From the NCBI GenBank assembly GCA_021774445.1, contig JAJFJA010000055.1, forward strand, positions 82,246 to 146,245: DNA of 64,000 nucleotides. Reading direction: 5' to 3'. Below, in pieces: positions 44,985-55,425 of the stretch. The number at the start of each line of letters is the position of its first letter. Position 1 is the stretch's first letter. The notes below the pieces were generated by a model. It was given only the letters and a program-made list of their open reading frames with translations, ran no database searches and had not been told where the DNA came from. Source of the stretch: Alphaproteobacteria bacterium (GTDB lineage: Bacteria; Pseudomonadota; Alphaproteobacteria; UBA6615). Made by a program: the position numbers and the translations under genes.

Positions 44985-45956
44985 TTACTCCGCGGCGGTC
45001 GGCAGCGCGGCGTCCTCATTCTCGGCGAGGAATTTCTCCGCTTCCAAGGCCGCCATACATCCCATCCCCGCGGCCGTGACCGCCTGCCGGAACACTTTGT
45101 CCTTCACATCGCCGGCCGCGAACACGCCGGCGACATTGGTCGCCGTGCTATCGGCCGCCGTGATCAGATAGCCCTCGCCATCCATCTCCAGCTTGTCCTT
45201 GAACAAACCGGTGTTGGGAGTATGCCCGATCGCGATGAACACGCCATCGACGGCCAGCTCGGTAACCACGTCGGTTTTGACGTTGCGGATCTTTGCCCCG
45301 GTTACCGAGAGCGGATCCTCCTTGCCGACGACCTCTTCCAGCACCGAGTCCCACATCATCGCCACCTTCGGGTTGCGGAACAGGCGTTCTTGCATGATTT
45401 TCTCCGCCCTCAGGCTGTCGCGGCGATGGACCAGGGTGACCTTGGAGGCGAAGTTAGTTAGGAAAATTGCCTCTTCAACGGCGGTATTGCCGCCGCCGAC
45501 CACAACGACCTCGCGCTCGCGGAAGAAGAACCCGTCGCATGTTGCGCATGCCGACACGCCAAAGCCCTGGAATCTCTGTTCGGACTCCAGCCCCAGCCAG
45601 CGCGCCTGAGCGCCGGTACAGATGACAATGCTGTCGGCGATATACTCGGCGCCGGAATCGCCCACGCAGACGAACGGCCGGCTGCCGAAATCGACATCGA
45701 CCAGCAGATCGTTATGGATTTGCGTCCCGACGGCCTTGGCCTGGGCCTCCATCTGTTCCATCAGCCACGGCCCTTGGATCACGTCCGCGAAGCCCGGATA
45801 GTTCTCCACATCCGTGGTGATGGTCATCTGCCCCCCCGGCTGCATCCCATGCACCATCATCGGCTCGAGATTGGCGCGTGCGGCATAGATCGCGGCCGTG
45901 CAACCGGCCGGTCCGGACCCGATGATCAGAACTTTGCTGCGATGGGTTTCAGCCAT
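44985..45956 (-). CDS. trxB: Thioredoxin-disulfide reductase
   Basis: NADPH-dependent flavoenzyme that reduces thioredoxin. 323 residues with the N-terminal FAD motif GSGPAGCTAAIYAARA, the redox-active pair CATC (about 137-142, SACATCDGFFF), the NADPH motif VVGGGNTAVEEAIFL and the C-terminal FAD motif GVFAAGDVKD. Length and motif order are standard. The ATG at 45956 follows AAGTGG. Upstream of the LysR gene on the same strand. Confidence 0.97.
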   Translation of the reverse strand: MAETHRSKVLIIGSGPAGCTAAIYAARANLEPMMVHGMQPGGQMTITTDVENYPGFADVIQGPWLMEQMEAQAKAVGTQIHNDLLVDVDFGSRPFVCVGDSGAEYIADSIVICTGAQARWLGLESEQRFQGFGVSACATCDGFFFREREVVVVGGGNTAVEEAIFLTNFASKVTLVHRRDSLRAEKIMQERLFRNPKVAMMWDSVLEEVVGKEDPLSVTGAKIRNVKTDVVTELAVDGVFIAIGHTPNTGLFKDKLEMDGEGYLITAADSTATNVAGVFAAGDVKDKVFRQAVTAAGMGCMAALEAEKFLAENEDAALPTAAE

Positions 45957-46082
45957 AATAAACCACTTCCGTGTGCGGAGGTCAGACGGACGAAACTGTT
46001 ACATAGTCTTGTCGTGATGGCCTCGCAAGGTCCGGGTTCGGCACGTTTTCGCGCGCCCAACCCGTAGCCTCCGCCCGCTGGC

Positions 46083-47192
46083 CTAGAAAGTCACGACGCT
46101 TCGGATCGATTTGCCGTCATGCATCAGATCGAAGGCGCTGTTGATGTCATCCAAAGGCATGGTGTGGGTAATCAGATCGTCGATATTGATCTTCCCCTCC
46201 ATGTACCAATCGACGATGCGCGGCACGTCCGTGCGGCCTTTTGCGCCGCCAAAAGCGGTGCCGCGCCATACCCGGCCGGTCACCAGTTGGAACGGTCGGG
46301 TGGTGATCTCTTGCCCGGCGCCGGCAACGCCGATAATCGTGCTCTCGCCCCAACCCTTGTGGCAACATTCCAGAGCCTGGCGCATGGTGTTCACATTGCC
46401 GATACACTCGAAACTGTGATCTGCGCCGCCCTTGGTAAGGTCGACCAGATAGGGCACCAGATCGCCTTCGACCTCTTTCGGGTTGACGAAATGGGTCATC
46501 CCGAACTTCTCGGCCAGCACTTTCTTGTCGGCGTTGAGGTCCACCCCGACAATCATGTTGGCGCCGACCAGCCGCGCCCCCTGGATCACGTTCAGGCCGA
46601 TGCCGCCCAGCCCGAACACCACGACATTGTCGCCGGGCCGAACTTTGGCCGTGTTGATCACCGCGCCGATGCCGGTGGTGACGCCGCAGCCGATATAGCA
46701 AATCTTATCGAACGGCGCGTCCTCGCGCACCTTCGCCAGAGCGATCTCGGGCAACACCGTGTAGTTCGAGAATGTCGACGTGCCCATATAGTGATAGAGC
46801 GACTCGCCACCCAGCGAGAAGCGGCTCGACCCGTCCGGCATCACGCCGCGCCCTTGGGTCTCGCGGATGGCCTGACACAGATTGGTCCGGCCCGACGTGC
46901 AGTAGTCGCATTGCCGGCATTCCGGCGTGTACAGCGGGATCACATGATCGCCTTTTGCCAGACCGGTGACGTCCGGGCCGGTGTCGACCACGATGCCCGC
47001 CCCTTCATGACCGAGAATCGCCGGGAACAAGCCCTCCGGATCTTCGCCGGACAGGGTAAAGGCATCTGTATGGCAAATCCCGGTCGCCTTGATCTCTACC
47101 AACACTTCACCCGCCTTCGGACCGTCCAGTTGCACGGTCTCGATCCGTAGCGGCTCTCCGGCCGCATGGGCAACGGCTGCACGAACCTCCAT
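46083..47192 (-). CDS. adhC: S-(hydroxymethyl)glutathione dehydrogenase / class III alcohol dehydrogenase
   Basis: Zinc-dependent enzyme oxidising the formaldehyde-glutathione adduct, and often reducing S-nitrosoglutathione. 369 residues with the catalytic-zinc region ([22 protein letters not shown]), the structural-zinc cysteines ([16 protein letters not shown]), Rossmann [13 protein letters not shown] and the class III end KSIRSVVTF. The ATG at 47192 has a strong GGGGAGGAG site upstream. No S-formylglutathione hydrolase gene accompanies it here. Confidence 0.95.
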   Translation of the reverse strand: MEVRAAVAHAAGEPLRIETVQLDGPKAGEVLVEIKATGICHTDAFTLSGEDPEGLFPAILGHEGAGIVVDTGPDVTGLAKGDHVIPLYTPECRQCDYCTSGRTNLCQAIRETQGRGVMPDGSSRFSLGGESLYHYMGTSTFSNYTVLPEIALAKVREDAPFDKICYIGCGVTTGIGAVINTAKVRPGDNVVVFGLGGIGLNVIQGARLVGANMIVGVDLNADKKVLAEKFGMTHFVNPKEVEGDLVPYLVDLTKGGADHSFECIGNVNTMRQALECCHKGWGESTIIGVAGAGQEITTRPFQLVTGRVWRGTAFGGAKGRTDVPRIVDWYMEGKINIDDLITHTMPLDDINSAFDLMHDGKSIRSVVTF

Positions 47193-47276
47193 AGTCTCCT
47201 CCCCTTTATGGTAACTGCCGCTATCATCGCGCGAGCCGGATCGGCCGCGCAACCACCGAAAAGCTGACGCGGCGGG

Positions 47277-49187
47277 TTAGAACCCGAACATGTGATCCAG
47301 GCTGAAAGCCGCTTCGTCGGCGCTGACGACGCCGTGATAGCCGAACAGCCGACAGCCGCTATCGCGAATGATCACATAGCTCTCCGCGCCGGCGCGGGCC
47401 CTCTCCGAGGCGCTGAATATCTCGCCAAATCGCCACAGCAACGAGCCGCCGCACGGGATCGCCAGCCGCTGTTCCGCGACCGCCTCGCCGCGCCCGTTAT
47501 GCAGCATCAGCAACGTGTCCGATGTGGCATGCCATGGCGTCGAGGCCGGGTAGATCAGGTGGCACAGGGTATCGGTTCCGCTCGGTCCGAGCCGCAGAAA
47601 CAGCCGGGTCGACAGGCCCGGCGCCCGCCCGGCGTAGGATTGTGGCTCCCCCCGATAGACCAGCACCGCGTTGAACATATGCGCGCCGAAGCTGGTCTCG
47701 GCGATATGTCCGCTACGCCGATCCTCATAGCGGAACAAGCCGTGCAACCAGCCGTCCGCATCGCCGCCCTGGGCGAAGTCATAGACCAGCTCGACATGCC
47801 CGAATCCGTCGCCGAGCGCGCCGTCGGGCAAGATCTCGTCGATCTTCAATGCCACGCTGTCGCGCCGCGCTTGGTCGCCGAAGCTGTGCCGCGCCAACGC
47901 CTCGCCCTGCGGGTCGTAGATCACCGCCGCGACCGGCAGCCGCGCCTGCGACCGCGCCATCGGCGTAGGCAGCACCGTGGATTGGAATTGCTTGGGCGGC
48001 AGCACCGGCGCCGGCAGGATATAGCCCTTGCCCAGCAGGTTACCCAACTCGGCGATCTTCGGGTCCGGCTTCAGATCGGTCCGTTCCACATTGACATGCG
48101 CGATGCGGCAGCGGCCGTTTGTGGCCTCCACTTCGTAACGTGGCCGCACCACATGCTTGCCCGCACTGATCTCGATCTGCTGCGGCCAACGCGCCCGCGG
48201 CAGCAATGCCGCGACATCGAGCTTGAACGAGCCGAAAGGCGGGATTTCGCGATCGAGCCAGGCGGTCTCGTTATCCCCCATCAGATTGAGGCCGAGACCG
48301 CGCGCTGGAATCGCACAGGGGTGGCTGTTCTGCACCCAGACGATCACGCGCTCGCCGGCGTCCGGGGCCGGTAGGCCGGCGAAATAGTCAGCCGGCCAAG
48401 CATTGGCGTCATGGGTGCAAGACAGGATAGTCGGGTCATCCCCATAGGTGTCGAGCGCGTATTTGACCACGTCATGGCCTTTCGCGCCGATTACATGGAT
48501 AAACAGCTGGCCGGCGAAATCCCCCAGCCCGAAGCGCTGGCGCACGTCGCGGCTGTCGATCACCACCGACACCGCGGCGTCCGCCAGGGGTTGATCCCAT
48601 CCCGCGAGTTCGCCGCCGTCTTCGTCCAATAGCGTGCACCACAGCCGCACGTCGCGGGCGCCATAGCCATGCCAATAGTTTGCCGTGACCACGCGGCAAT
48701 GCTGATTGTCGCCATCGCGGAAGAAGGCAAAATTGGTGGCGAAGTTGAGCGGGTCCAGGTAGTGCGCGCGATTGCCCAGCCTGTCGTCGGGCAATCGCAT
48801 CGCATCCAGCGTTACCAGGTTCGCGCCCGGCGGCACCAAATGACGGATATGGTCGACCAGCCGCGTCGCGTCGAACGCCATTACCAGGACCGCGGCGGCA
48901 TCGGTCGCGGGCAGATCGGTCACCGGCTTCGTATCGTGTCCCAAGACCGCCTTGCCGATCTCGGTGACATCCTGGACGAACACATCCACGACTGACACGC
49001 CGCTGAAATCATAGAGCTCGGTGAAGGCCTCGGCAAAACCCAGCGGATCGTAGATCGCCACCGGCCCGGCGTCCGCCAACTGGGCGACCAGGGCGCGGCC
49101 CGCCGCGGCCGCCGCCGGATGGCCAATCGCCTTGAAGAACGGAAAGCCGCCGGTCTTGTTGCTAAAGGTCTCGATATTCAGCGCCAT
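47277..49187 (-). CDS. Large protein of unknown function, coupled to a 2OG oxygenase
   Basis: 636 residues; I do not recognise the family. The N-terminal 140 or so residues look like a Rossmann-type domain (AIYDPLGFAEAFTELYDFSG, VLVMAFDATRLVDHIRHLVPP). The rest looks like beta-rich repeats: one unit near 165-390 (YWHGYGARDVRLWCTLLD, GQLFIHVIGAKG) and a second near 420-610 (VAAVIYDPQGEALARHSF, WLHGLFRYEDR, LLMLHNGRGEAV). There is no signal peptide or membrane helix. The ATG at 49187 is four bases after the oxygenase stop; a TTG at 49199 would overlap it. It may act with that oxygenase, perhaps on a surface polymer, but this is speculation. Confidence 0.7.
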   Translation of the reverse strand: MALNIETFSNKTGGFPFFKAIGHPAAAAAGRALVAQLADAGPVAIYDPLGFAEAFTELYDFSGVSVVDVFVQDVTEIGKAVLGHDTKPVTDLPATDAAAVLVMAFDATRLVDHIRHLVPPGANLVTLDAMRLPDDRLGNRAHYLDPLNFATNFAFFRDGDNQHCRVVTANYWHGYGARDVRLWCTLLDEDGGELAGWDQPLADAAVSVVIDSRDVRQRFGLGDFAGQLFIHVIGAKGHDVVKYALDTYGDDPTILSCTHDANAWPADYFAGLPAPDAGERVIVWVQNSHPCAIPARGLGLNLMGDNETAWLDREIPPFGSFKLDVAALLPRARWPQQIEISAGKHVVRPRYEVEATNGRCRIAHVNVERTDLKPDPKIAELGNLLGKGYILPAPVLPPKQFQSTVLPTPMARSQARLPVAAVIYDPQGEALARHSFGDQARRDSVALKIDEILPDGALGDGFGHVELVYDFAQGGDADGWLHGLFRYEDRRSGHIAETSFGAHMFNAVLVYRGEPQSYAGRAPGLSTRLFLRLGPSGTDTLCHLIYPASTPWHATSDTLLMLHNGRGEAVAEQRLAIPCGGSLLWRFGEIFSASERARAGAESYVIIRDSGCRLFGYHGVVSADEAAFSLDHMFGF

Positions 49188-49191
49188 GGCG

Positions 49192-49812
49192 TCAGCCAAC
49201 CTTCCGTGTCTTGAAAAAGGCGGAGACCCGATGACGCAACCGCTCGCGCCTCAGATAGCTGTCGCTCACCACCCAATTGAGTTGAATGCTGCGCCGCTCG
49301 CCTTCGAAAGAAGTGTGCCCGTGCCAAGCCCTGTCGGTACAGCGAAAAGCCAGCAGCGTGCCTTCCGCCGGCGGCAGCTCCACGGCATAATCCTCGATGT
49401 CGTTCCCGGCCCTCAGCAGCCGCAACTGCCCGCCCGGTGCCGACCAGTCCATATTGAGATACAGCAGGATGGTCAGTATCTTGCCGCCGGAGTCCGTATG
49501 GATCTTGCCGTCCGTCGGTCGACACTGTCCACGCACCGTGATCATCACCGGCCGGTCCGCCAGGTCGATCGCAAATTTCTCCGCCATGACCTCGGCGAAC
49601 GCATCGCCACGCAACTCTCCGAGCAGCCCGGCGAAGCTTGGTCCATAGCTGAGCGCCGACTCAGGCAAGCTGCCCGGCGCGGTGATCACGGGAAAGTCGC
49701 CGCGTAGGGCCGCCAAACTGTCGTTTTTCAGCGCCTGCCGGCAGATCAGATGATCGAACGGATCACCGGCCAGATCCGTGGCACGCAAAGCGGCAATATC
49801 GAGACAGGCCAT
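49192..49812 (-). CDS. 2-oxoglutarate/Fe(II)-dependent oxygenase
   Basis: 206-residue non-haem iron oxygenase. The HxD iron ligands are H105 and D107 (KIHTDSGG), the distal histidine is H164 or H166 in AWHGHTSFEG, and the 2-oxoglutarate-binding arginine follows in GERRSIQLNW. The fold and spacing fit the prolyl-hydroxylase-like 2OG-FeII_Oxy family. The substrate is unknown. The ATG at 49812 has GGGGA just upstream. It is followed at four bases by the large unknown protein and preceded by the ELM1 gene, all on the minus strand. Confidence 0.86.
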   Translation of the reverse strand: MACLDIAALRATDLAGDPFDHLICRQALKNDSLAALRGDFPVITAPGSLPESALSYGPSFAGLLGELRGDAFAEVMAEKFAIDLADRPVMITVRGQCRPTDGKIHTDSGGKILTILLYLNMDWSAPGGQLRLLRAGNDIEDYAVELPPAEGTLLAFRCTDRAWHGHTSFEGERRSIQLNWVVSDSYLRRERLRHRVSAFFKTRKVG

Positions 49813-49907
49813 GTTTCCCCGCAACAGCGCAACCAGCCGAGTGCCCCGAGGCGGCTAAGCTGAGCATTGCTCTATTATAACCGTGGTCGACCCGATGCGA
49901 CGCTCGG

Positions 49908-50900
49908 TCAAACTGTCGCAAGCCCCAATTTTTGTCGCACTTCCGCCGCCACTCGCGCCGTATCGTTCGGTGGCTCGTAGTGCCAGGCCTCGAGCCTGCC
50001 GTCAAACCCGCGGCAGATTCCAGCCTCGCGCATGGCGTTGTGGAAGCGCGCGAATTTCGCCGAACTGCCCTCCAGCGCGACGACATAGATCGGTTTCCCG
50101 GTGCCGCTCGCTTCGGTCACCATATTCACCGAGTCCTCGGTCACGATCACCGCGTCGCACAGGCCAAGATAACCGTGATAGGGATTCTCTCCGTCGCCAT
50201 TCCAGAACCTTGCGGTCATACCCGCCAGGCGTTCCCGCAGCACCTCGATCACGTCGTTCGGTGTGCGCCGAGAGGGCGTAACCAGGAGCCCGACGCCCTG
50301 GCGCCGCGCCAGTTGCGCCAAATCGTCGCCAAGGCGCTCTGCCGTGCGCCGATTGAAGCGGAAGGCGCCGTTAGGCCCGCCCAAGAGCACCGCCACCAGC
50401 GGTCTTGGCATGTCGGCCACCGAGTCGCGAAACCGCTCGGCCGCCGCACTCAGCACGGTCTCGGTCACGCCATGCAACGCGCCCAATGTGGTCAGCACAT
50501 TGTCGCCGCGCAGGCGATCATGTTGCGGTGCGATGACCAGGTCGAACTGTCCGCTGGCGGCGCCCGGATTCTGCAGTTGCACGCACATGCAGCGGCCTTT
50601 TGAGTGTCGTTTCACGGCCAATGACGGCGCCACCGTGAGGCGCCCGGTTGCAATCAACAGATCCGGCCACGGCGGCGCCAAGATGTCGCCTTTGGTACTC
50701 AAGGCCCGGATCGGGTCCGGCCACAGCGGCGCCGGCAGCCAGCGCCAGGGCCTGCCCACGGAGATTTGCTTCATCACCGGGGTCAGCCCGATGGCCTCGG
50801 CCAGGGCGACACATTGCTTCACCATGCCGATCTTGCCGTCGGTCATGGTCCAGCACACGGGACTCTGCGGCGCGCGGGAGTGATTGCAGGAGTGATTCAT
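49908..50900 (-). CDS. ELM1/GtrOC1 family protein (predicted glycosyltransferase fold)
   Basis: 330-residue member of the mitochondrial-fission ELM1 family (PF06258). Marks are CWTMTDGKIGMVKQCVALAEAIG at the start, AVLLGGPNGAFRF, LLVTPSRRTPNDVIEVLRERL and CDAVIVTEDSVNMVTEASGTGKPIYVV. The last pattern resembles nucleotide-sugar-binding glycosyltransferases of the GT-B fold, so a transferase role in the envelope is possible; bacterial members are uncharacterised to my knowledge. The ATG at 50900 is preceded by CAGGAGTG. Divergent from the Lrp/AsnC gene. Confidence 0.82.
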   Translation of the reverse strand: MNHSCNHSRAPQSPVCWTMTDGKIGMVKQCVALAEAIGLTPVMKQISVGRPWRWLPAPLWPDPIRALSTKGDILAPPWPDLLIATGRLTVAPSLAVKRHSKGRCMCVQLQNPGAASGQFDLVIAPQHDRLRGDNVLTTLGALHGVTETVLSAAAERFRDSVADMPRPLVAVLLGGPNGAFRFNRRTAERLGDDLAQLARRQGVGLLVTPSRRTPNDVIEVLRERLAGMTARFWNGDGENPYHGYLGLCDAVIVTEDSVNMVTEASGTGKPIYVVALEGSSAKFARFHNAMREAGICRGFDGRLEAWHYEPPNDTARVAAEVRQKLGLATV

Positions 50901-51054
50901 GGCGCCGGACTATGGCGGCGCGGTCTGTCCGGCGCAAGGCGGCGACATCCGACATTGAAATATCGTTACGAGTCGCTACCATAGTCTGCGCAAGATCATT
51001 ACCCGAGCCGCCGATCGGTAGATCCTCGGGATGCCGACCTGAACCGCTAACGGA

Positions 51055-51555
51055 ATGCCTAATGCCATGTCGCCGCGCCGCGTAAAACTCGATCAGATCG
51101 ATCGCCGGATCCTGCGAGACTTGCAGGAAGACGGGCGCATGACCAACGTCGAGCTGGCGCGGCGTGCGGGCATTTCCGCACCGCCTTGTTTACGCCGCGT
51201 GCGCGCCCTGGAAGAGGCCGGTTTCATCCGCGGTTTTCATGCCGACCTCCGCGCCGAGATGCTCGGCTTCGAGGTGACGTTCTTGGCCCTGGTCGGCCTC
51301 GACGGCCAGTCGGAAGCGGTGCTGAGTGCCTTTGAGGCTTTGGTCGGGAGTTGGCCGGAGGTTCGCGAATGCCACATGATCCGCGGTGGCGGTGACTTCA
51401 TGCTCAAGGCGGTGGCGCGCAACACCGCGCACGAGAACGAATTGACCCAGCGTCTGACCGGCGCGCCCCATGTCAGCAACGTCACCACATTTCAGGTGAT
51501 CAGGTCGTCGAAGAATAGTCCGGGTGTACCCGTTCCGGAATCCCCCGACGACTAG
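51055..51555 (+). CDS. Lrp/AsnC family transcriptional regulator
   Basis: 166 residues. The N-terminal winged helix reads [45 protein letters not shown] (about 12-56). A RAM ligand-binding domain follows (about 70-150: EVTFLALVGLDGQ, VRECHMIRGGGDFMLKAVA). It probably senses an amino acid and regulates its metabolism; the target is unknown. Start at 51055 or 51067 (MSPRR). The 154 bases upstream are shared with the divergent ELM1 gene. Confidence 0.92.
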   Translation: MPNAMSPRRVKLDQIDRRILRDLQEDGRMTNVELARRAGISAPPCLRRVRALEEAGFIRGFHADLRAEMLGFEVTFLALVGLDGQSEAVLSAFEALVGSWPEVRECHMIRGGGDFMLKAVARNTAHENELTQRLTGAPHVSNVTTFQVIRSSKNSPGVPVPESPDD

Positions 51556-51557
51556 GT

Positions 51558-52031
51558 CTATTTGTATTTGATCTTCACCAGTTCGTAGTAACGCGTCCCA
51601 CGTGGGCTCTCGAACTCGACGCTGTCGCCGACATGACGCCCGATCAGCGCTCGGCCCAGCGGCGACGTCGTCGAAATGCGGCCATCATTGATGTCCGCTT
51701 CGAACTCGCCGACCAGCTGGTAAGTGACTTTCTCGTCGCTCTCTTCGTCGGCCAGCGTCACCTTGGCGCCGAAACGCACTTCTTTCGTCGAGAACTGCAG
51801 CGGGTCGACGACCTCGGCGAGCTTGGTGAGATTTTCCAGCTCGATAATCCGTCCCTCGATAAAGCTCTGGCGCTCCCGGGCCGCATGATACTCGGCATTT
51901 TCCGACAAATCGCCATGCTCGCGCGCCGCGGCGATCGCCCGGATGATGGCCGGTCGCTCCACGGTTTTCAGGTTTTTGAGTTCTTCGGTCAGCCGCCGAT
52001 TCCCGTCGGCCGTTATTGGAATTCTTTCCAT
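51558..52031 (-). CDS. greA: Transcription elongation factor GreA
   Basis: Rescues backtracked RNA polymerase by stimulating transcript cleavage. The 157-residue product has the standard length: an N-terminal coiled coil (ADGNRRLTEELKNLKTVERPAIIRAIAAAREHGDLSENAEYHAARE, with the acidic tip DLSEN) and the C-terminal FKBP-like domain (GDSVEFESPRGTRYYELVKIKYK). The ATG at 52031 has GGTGGA upstream. It is followed tail-to-tail by the Lrp gene (three bases apart) and lies downstream of carB. Confidence 0.96.
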   Translation of the reverse strand: MERIPITADGNRRLTEELKNLKTVERPAIIRAIAAAREHGDLSENAEYHAARERQSFIEGRIIELENLTKLAEVVDPLQFSTKEVRFGAKVTLADEESDEKVTYQLVGEFEADINDGRISTTSPLGRALIGRHVGDSVEFESPRGTRYYELVKIKYK

Positions 52032-52105
52032 GCCCAATCCACCAATGAAAAACCCGCCTTTGGCGCACCTTCTCGGCGGCGCGATATGCGGCGGGGACTT
52101 GGTCC

Positions 52106-55100
52106 CTAAAAAGACGATGCCTTAAAATATGATTGCAGAGGCGCCACTTCAAGACCGCCGTGCGCCAAGGCCTCGATTGCCCCGACAGCGGCGCTGGCGC
52201 CGGCCACCGTCGTGTAGTACGGAATTTTCGCCGTCAGGGCCATTCGCCGCAGAGTGAAGCTGTCGGCCACCGATTGCTGGCCTTCAGAGGTGTTGAACAC
52301 CAGCTGGATATCGTTGTTTTTCATCGAATCCACGATATGTGGCCGTCCTTCCAAGACTTTGTTAACCGTCTCGACCGGTATGTTCTGCGCCTTCAGATGC
52401 GCCGCTGTGCCGCTTGTCGCCACCAACCTGAACCCGACCGAATGCAGCCGCTGCGCCAGCGTTACCATCGCCGGCTTGTCGCGGTCCCGCACCGAAATGA
52501 AGGCCGCGCCGCTTACCGGCATTTCGTTGCCGCTGGCAAGTTGGGATTTGGCGAACGCGCGCGAAAAGTCGACGTCCAGCCCCATGACCTCGCCCGTCGA
52601 TTTCATCTCCGGGCCCAACAGCGTATCGACGCCGGGGAATCGGGCGAACGGAAACACCGCCTCCTTGACCGCTAGGTGCGCGGGTGCCGCGCCTTCGCGC
52701 GGCAACGAAAAATCGTCGAGCGCCGCGCCGGCCATCAACCTGGCACCGATTTTTGCGATCGGCACCCCGGTTGCCTTGGCGACGAAGGGCACCGTCCGGC
52801 TGGCCCGCGGATTGACTTCGATAATATAGACATCGCCGTCCTTCACGGCGAACTGGACATTCATCAGACCAACGACGCCCAAGCCCTGTGCCAACGCCGT
52901 TGTCTGTTGTTTGATCTCTTCGACAATCTCGCTGTCGAGGGAATATGGCGGCAAGGAGCATGCCGAGTCGCCGGAATGAATCCCGGCCTGCTCGATATGC
53001 TCCATGACCCCGGCGATAAAGACCGCGCCATTGCGGTCCGCCAGCGCATCGACATCGACCTCGATGGCATCCTGCAGATAGGAATCGATAAGCACCGGGC
53101 TATGGCCCGAGACCTTCACCGCCTCCTTGATGTAGCGCGCCAGGCCGGTTTGATCATAGACGATCTCCATCGCCCGGCCGCCGAGCACATAGGACGGACG
53201 GATCAACACCGGAAAGCCCAGCCGTTCGGCGACGATCCCGGCTTCGGCCTCGCTGAAGGCGATGCCGTTGGCCGGCTGTCGCAACGCCAGTCGTTGCAGC
53301 AATTGTTGAAACTGCTCACGGTCTTCCGCCAGATCGATCGCCGCGGGACTGGTGCCCAGGATCGGCACCCCGGCGGCCTCCAACGCCCGTGCGAGTTTCA
53401 ATGGTGTCTGTCCGCCAAACTGCACGATGGCCCCGAGCAATTTGCCGTTCTGTTGTTCGACCCGGCAGATTTCCAGCACGTCCTCGGCCGTCAGTGGTTC
53501 GAAGAACAGCCGGTCGGACGTGTCGTAGTCGGTGGAGACCGTCTCCGGATTGCAATTGACCATGATGGTCTCGAAGCCGGCATCGCGTAACGCGAAAACC
53601 GCGTGGCAGCAGCAATAGTCGAACTCGATCCCCTGACCGATCCGGTTTGGTCCACCGCCCAGGATAATGATCTTGTCCCGCGCACTCGGCTCGGCCTCGC
53701 ACTCGGCGTCGGCCGTCTCGTCCCCCTCATAGCTGGAATACATATACGGGGTCTGACTGGGGAATTCGGCCGCGCAGGTATCGATACGCTTGAACACCGG
53801 CTTAACCCCGAGCTTCTTGCGCTTCTCCGCGACCGCTGCTTCTTCGAGCCCGCACAACTCCGCCAGCCGGGCGTCCGCGAAGCCCATCTTCTTGAGTTCA
53901 TGCAAGCCGCGAAAGTCGTTCGGCAATCCGCCGGCCCGGACGGACTGCTCGGCCCCGACGATTTCCTCGACGCGGGCCAGAAACCAGGGGTCGTAGGCGG
54001 TCGCCCGCTGCACCTCTTCAATTGACAGGCCCAGGCGAAACGCCTGCGCGATCACCAGCAGCCGCTCCGACGCTGGCACGCCGAGCGCCGCGCGCACTGC
54101 GTCCCGGTCGAAATCCTCACCCGCGGTGACGCCGGCGATCTCCACCTCATTGAGGCCGGTCAGCCCGGTTTCCATCGACCGCAGCGCTTTCTGCAGGCTT
54201 TCCGCGAAGGTCCGCCCGATGGCCATCGCCTCGCCGACCGATTTCATCGAGGTGGTGAGCAGGGGGTCGGTTCCCGGGAACTTCTCGAATGTGAAGCGTG
54301 GCACCTTGGTGACCACATAGTCGATCGTCGGCTCGAAACTGGCCGGCGTGACACCGGTGATTTCGTTGTCCAGCTCGTCCAGCGTGAATCCGACCGCCAA
54401 CTTTGCCGCTACCTTGGCGATCGGAAAACCGGTCGCTTTCGACGCCAGCGCCGACGACCGCGAGACCCGCGGATTCATCTCGATAACGACCATGCGGCCG
54501 GTTTGCGGGTTGATCGCGAATTGTACGTTCGAGCCGCCGGTATCGACGCCGATCTCACGCAACACCGCGATCGACGCGTTGCGCATGATTTGGAATTCTT
54601 TGTCGGTCAGCGTCAGCGCCGGCGCCACGGTAATGCTGTCGCCGGTATGGATACCCATCGGGTCGATATTTTCGATCGAGCAGACAATGATGCAGTTGTC
54701 CGCGCGATCGCGCACAACCTCCATCTCATATTCCTTCCACCCCAACACCGACTCTTCGACCAGGACTTGGCCGACCGGGGACGCCTCCAGGCCGTGGGCG
54801 ATGATGCTGACATACTCGTCGCGGTTATAGGCGATCCCGCCACCGGTACCGGCCAGCGTGAAACTCGGCCGGATGATCGCCGGCAGGCCGATGTTGCTGA
54901 GCGCGTCCTGGGCCTCTTGCAGGTTCGAGACCAGATCGCTGCGCGGCGACTCCAAGCCGATCCGCTCCATCGCCTGCCGGAACAGCAGCCGGTCCTCGGC
55001 CATGTCGATCGCCGCCGCCGTGGCGCCGATCATCTCGATGCCCAGCCGCTCCAGCGTGCCGTCGCGGGCCAGCGCCATGGCGGTATTCAGGCCCGTCTGG

Positions 55101-55375
55101 CCGCCCATCGTCGGCAGCAGGGCATCCGGGCGCTCCCGCTCCAGGATCAGCCGCACCATGTCCGGCGTGATCGGCTCGATATAGGTCGCGTCCGCCAGTT
55201 CCGGATCCGTCATGATCGTCGCCGGATTGGAGTTTGCCAGGATCACCCGGTAGCCTTCGTCGCGCAGGGCCTTGCAGGCCTGAGTACCCGAATAGTCGAA
55301 CTCGCAAGCCTGACCGATGATGATCGGCCCAGCCCCGATAATCATGATCGATTCTATGTCCGTGCGCTTGGGCAT
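52106..55375 (-). CDS. carB: Carbamoyl-phosphate synthase large subunit
   Basis: Makes carbamoyl phosphate for arginine and pyrimidines from ammonia, bicarbonate and two ATP. The 1089 residues contain two ATP-grasp halves (first with [15 protein letters not shown] and [16 protein letters not shown]; second with [21 protein letters not shown] and [15 protein letters not shown]) and the C-terminal MGS-like regulatory domain (about 950-1089). It starts [18 protein letters not shown], standard for the family. Same strand as carA, with a 50-base gap. Confidence 0.97.
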   Translation of the reverse strand: MPKRTDIESIMIIGAGPIIIGQACEFDYSGTQACKALRDEGYRVILANSNPATIMTDPELADATYIEPITPDMVRLILERERPDALLPTMGGQTGLNTAMALARDGTLERLGIEMIGATAAAIDMAEDRLLFRQAMERIGLESPRSDLVSNLQEAQDALSNIGLPAIIRPSFTLAGTGGGIAYNRDEYVSIIAHGLEASPVGQVLVEESVLGWKEYEMEVVRDRADNCIIVCSIENIDPMGIHTGDSITVAPALTLTDKEFQIMRNASIAVLREIGVDTGGSNVQFAINPQTGRMVVIEMNPRVSRSSALASKATGFPIAKVAAKLAVGFTLDELDNEITGVTPASFEPTIDYVVTKVPRFTFEKFPGTDPLLTTSMKSVGEAMAIGRTFAESLQKALRSMETGLTGLNEVEIAGVTAGEDFDRDAVRAALGVPASERLLVIAQAFRLGLSIEEVQRATAYDPWFLARVEEIVGAEQSVRAGGLPNDFRGLHELKKMGFADARLAELCGLEEAAVAEKRKKLGVKPVFKRIDTCAAEFPSQTPYMYSSYEGDETADAECEAEPSARDKIIILGGGPNRIGQGIEFDYCCCHAVFALRDAGFETIMVNCNPETVSTDYDTSDRLFFEPLTAEDVLEICRVEQQNGKLLGAIVQFGGQTPLKLARALEAAGVPILGTSPAAIDLAEDREQFQQLLQRLALRQPANGIAFSEAEAGIVAERLGFPVLIRPSYVLGGRAMEIVYDQTGLARYIKEAVKVSGHSPVLIDSYLQDAIEVDVDALADRNGAVFIAGVMEHIEQAGIHSGDSACSLPPYSLDSEIVEEIKQQTTALAQGLGVVGLMNVQFAVKDGDVYIIEVNPRASRTVPFVAKATGVPIAKIGARLMAGAALDDFSLPREGAAPAHLAVKEAVFPFARFPGVDTLLGPEMKSTGEVMGLDVDFSRAFAKSQLASGNEMPVSGAAFISVRDRDKPAMVTLAQRLHSVGFRLVATSGTAAHLKAQNIPVETVNKVLEGRPHIVDSMKNNDIQLVFNTSEGQQSVADSFTLRRMALTAKIPYYTTVAGASAAVGAIEALAHGGLEVAPLQSYFKASSF

Positions 55376-55425
55376 GGCTTGGCGTCGCCTCTCCGTCGGC
55401 TGTTGCTGCGCTATCAGATGACGCG

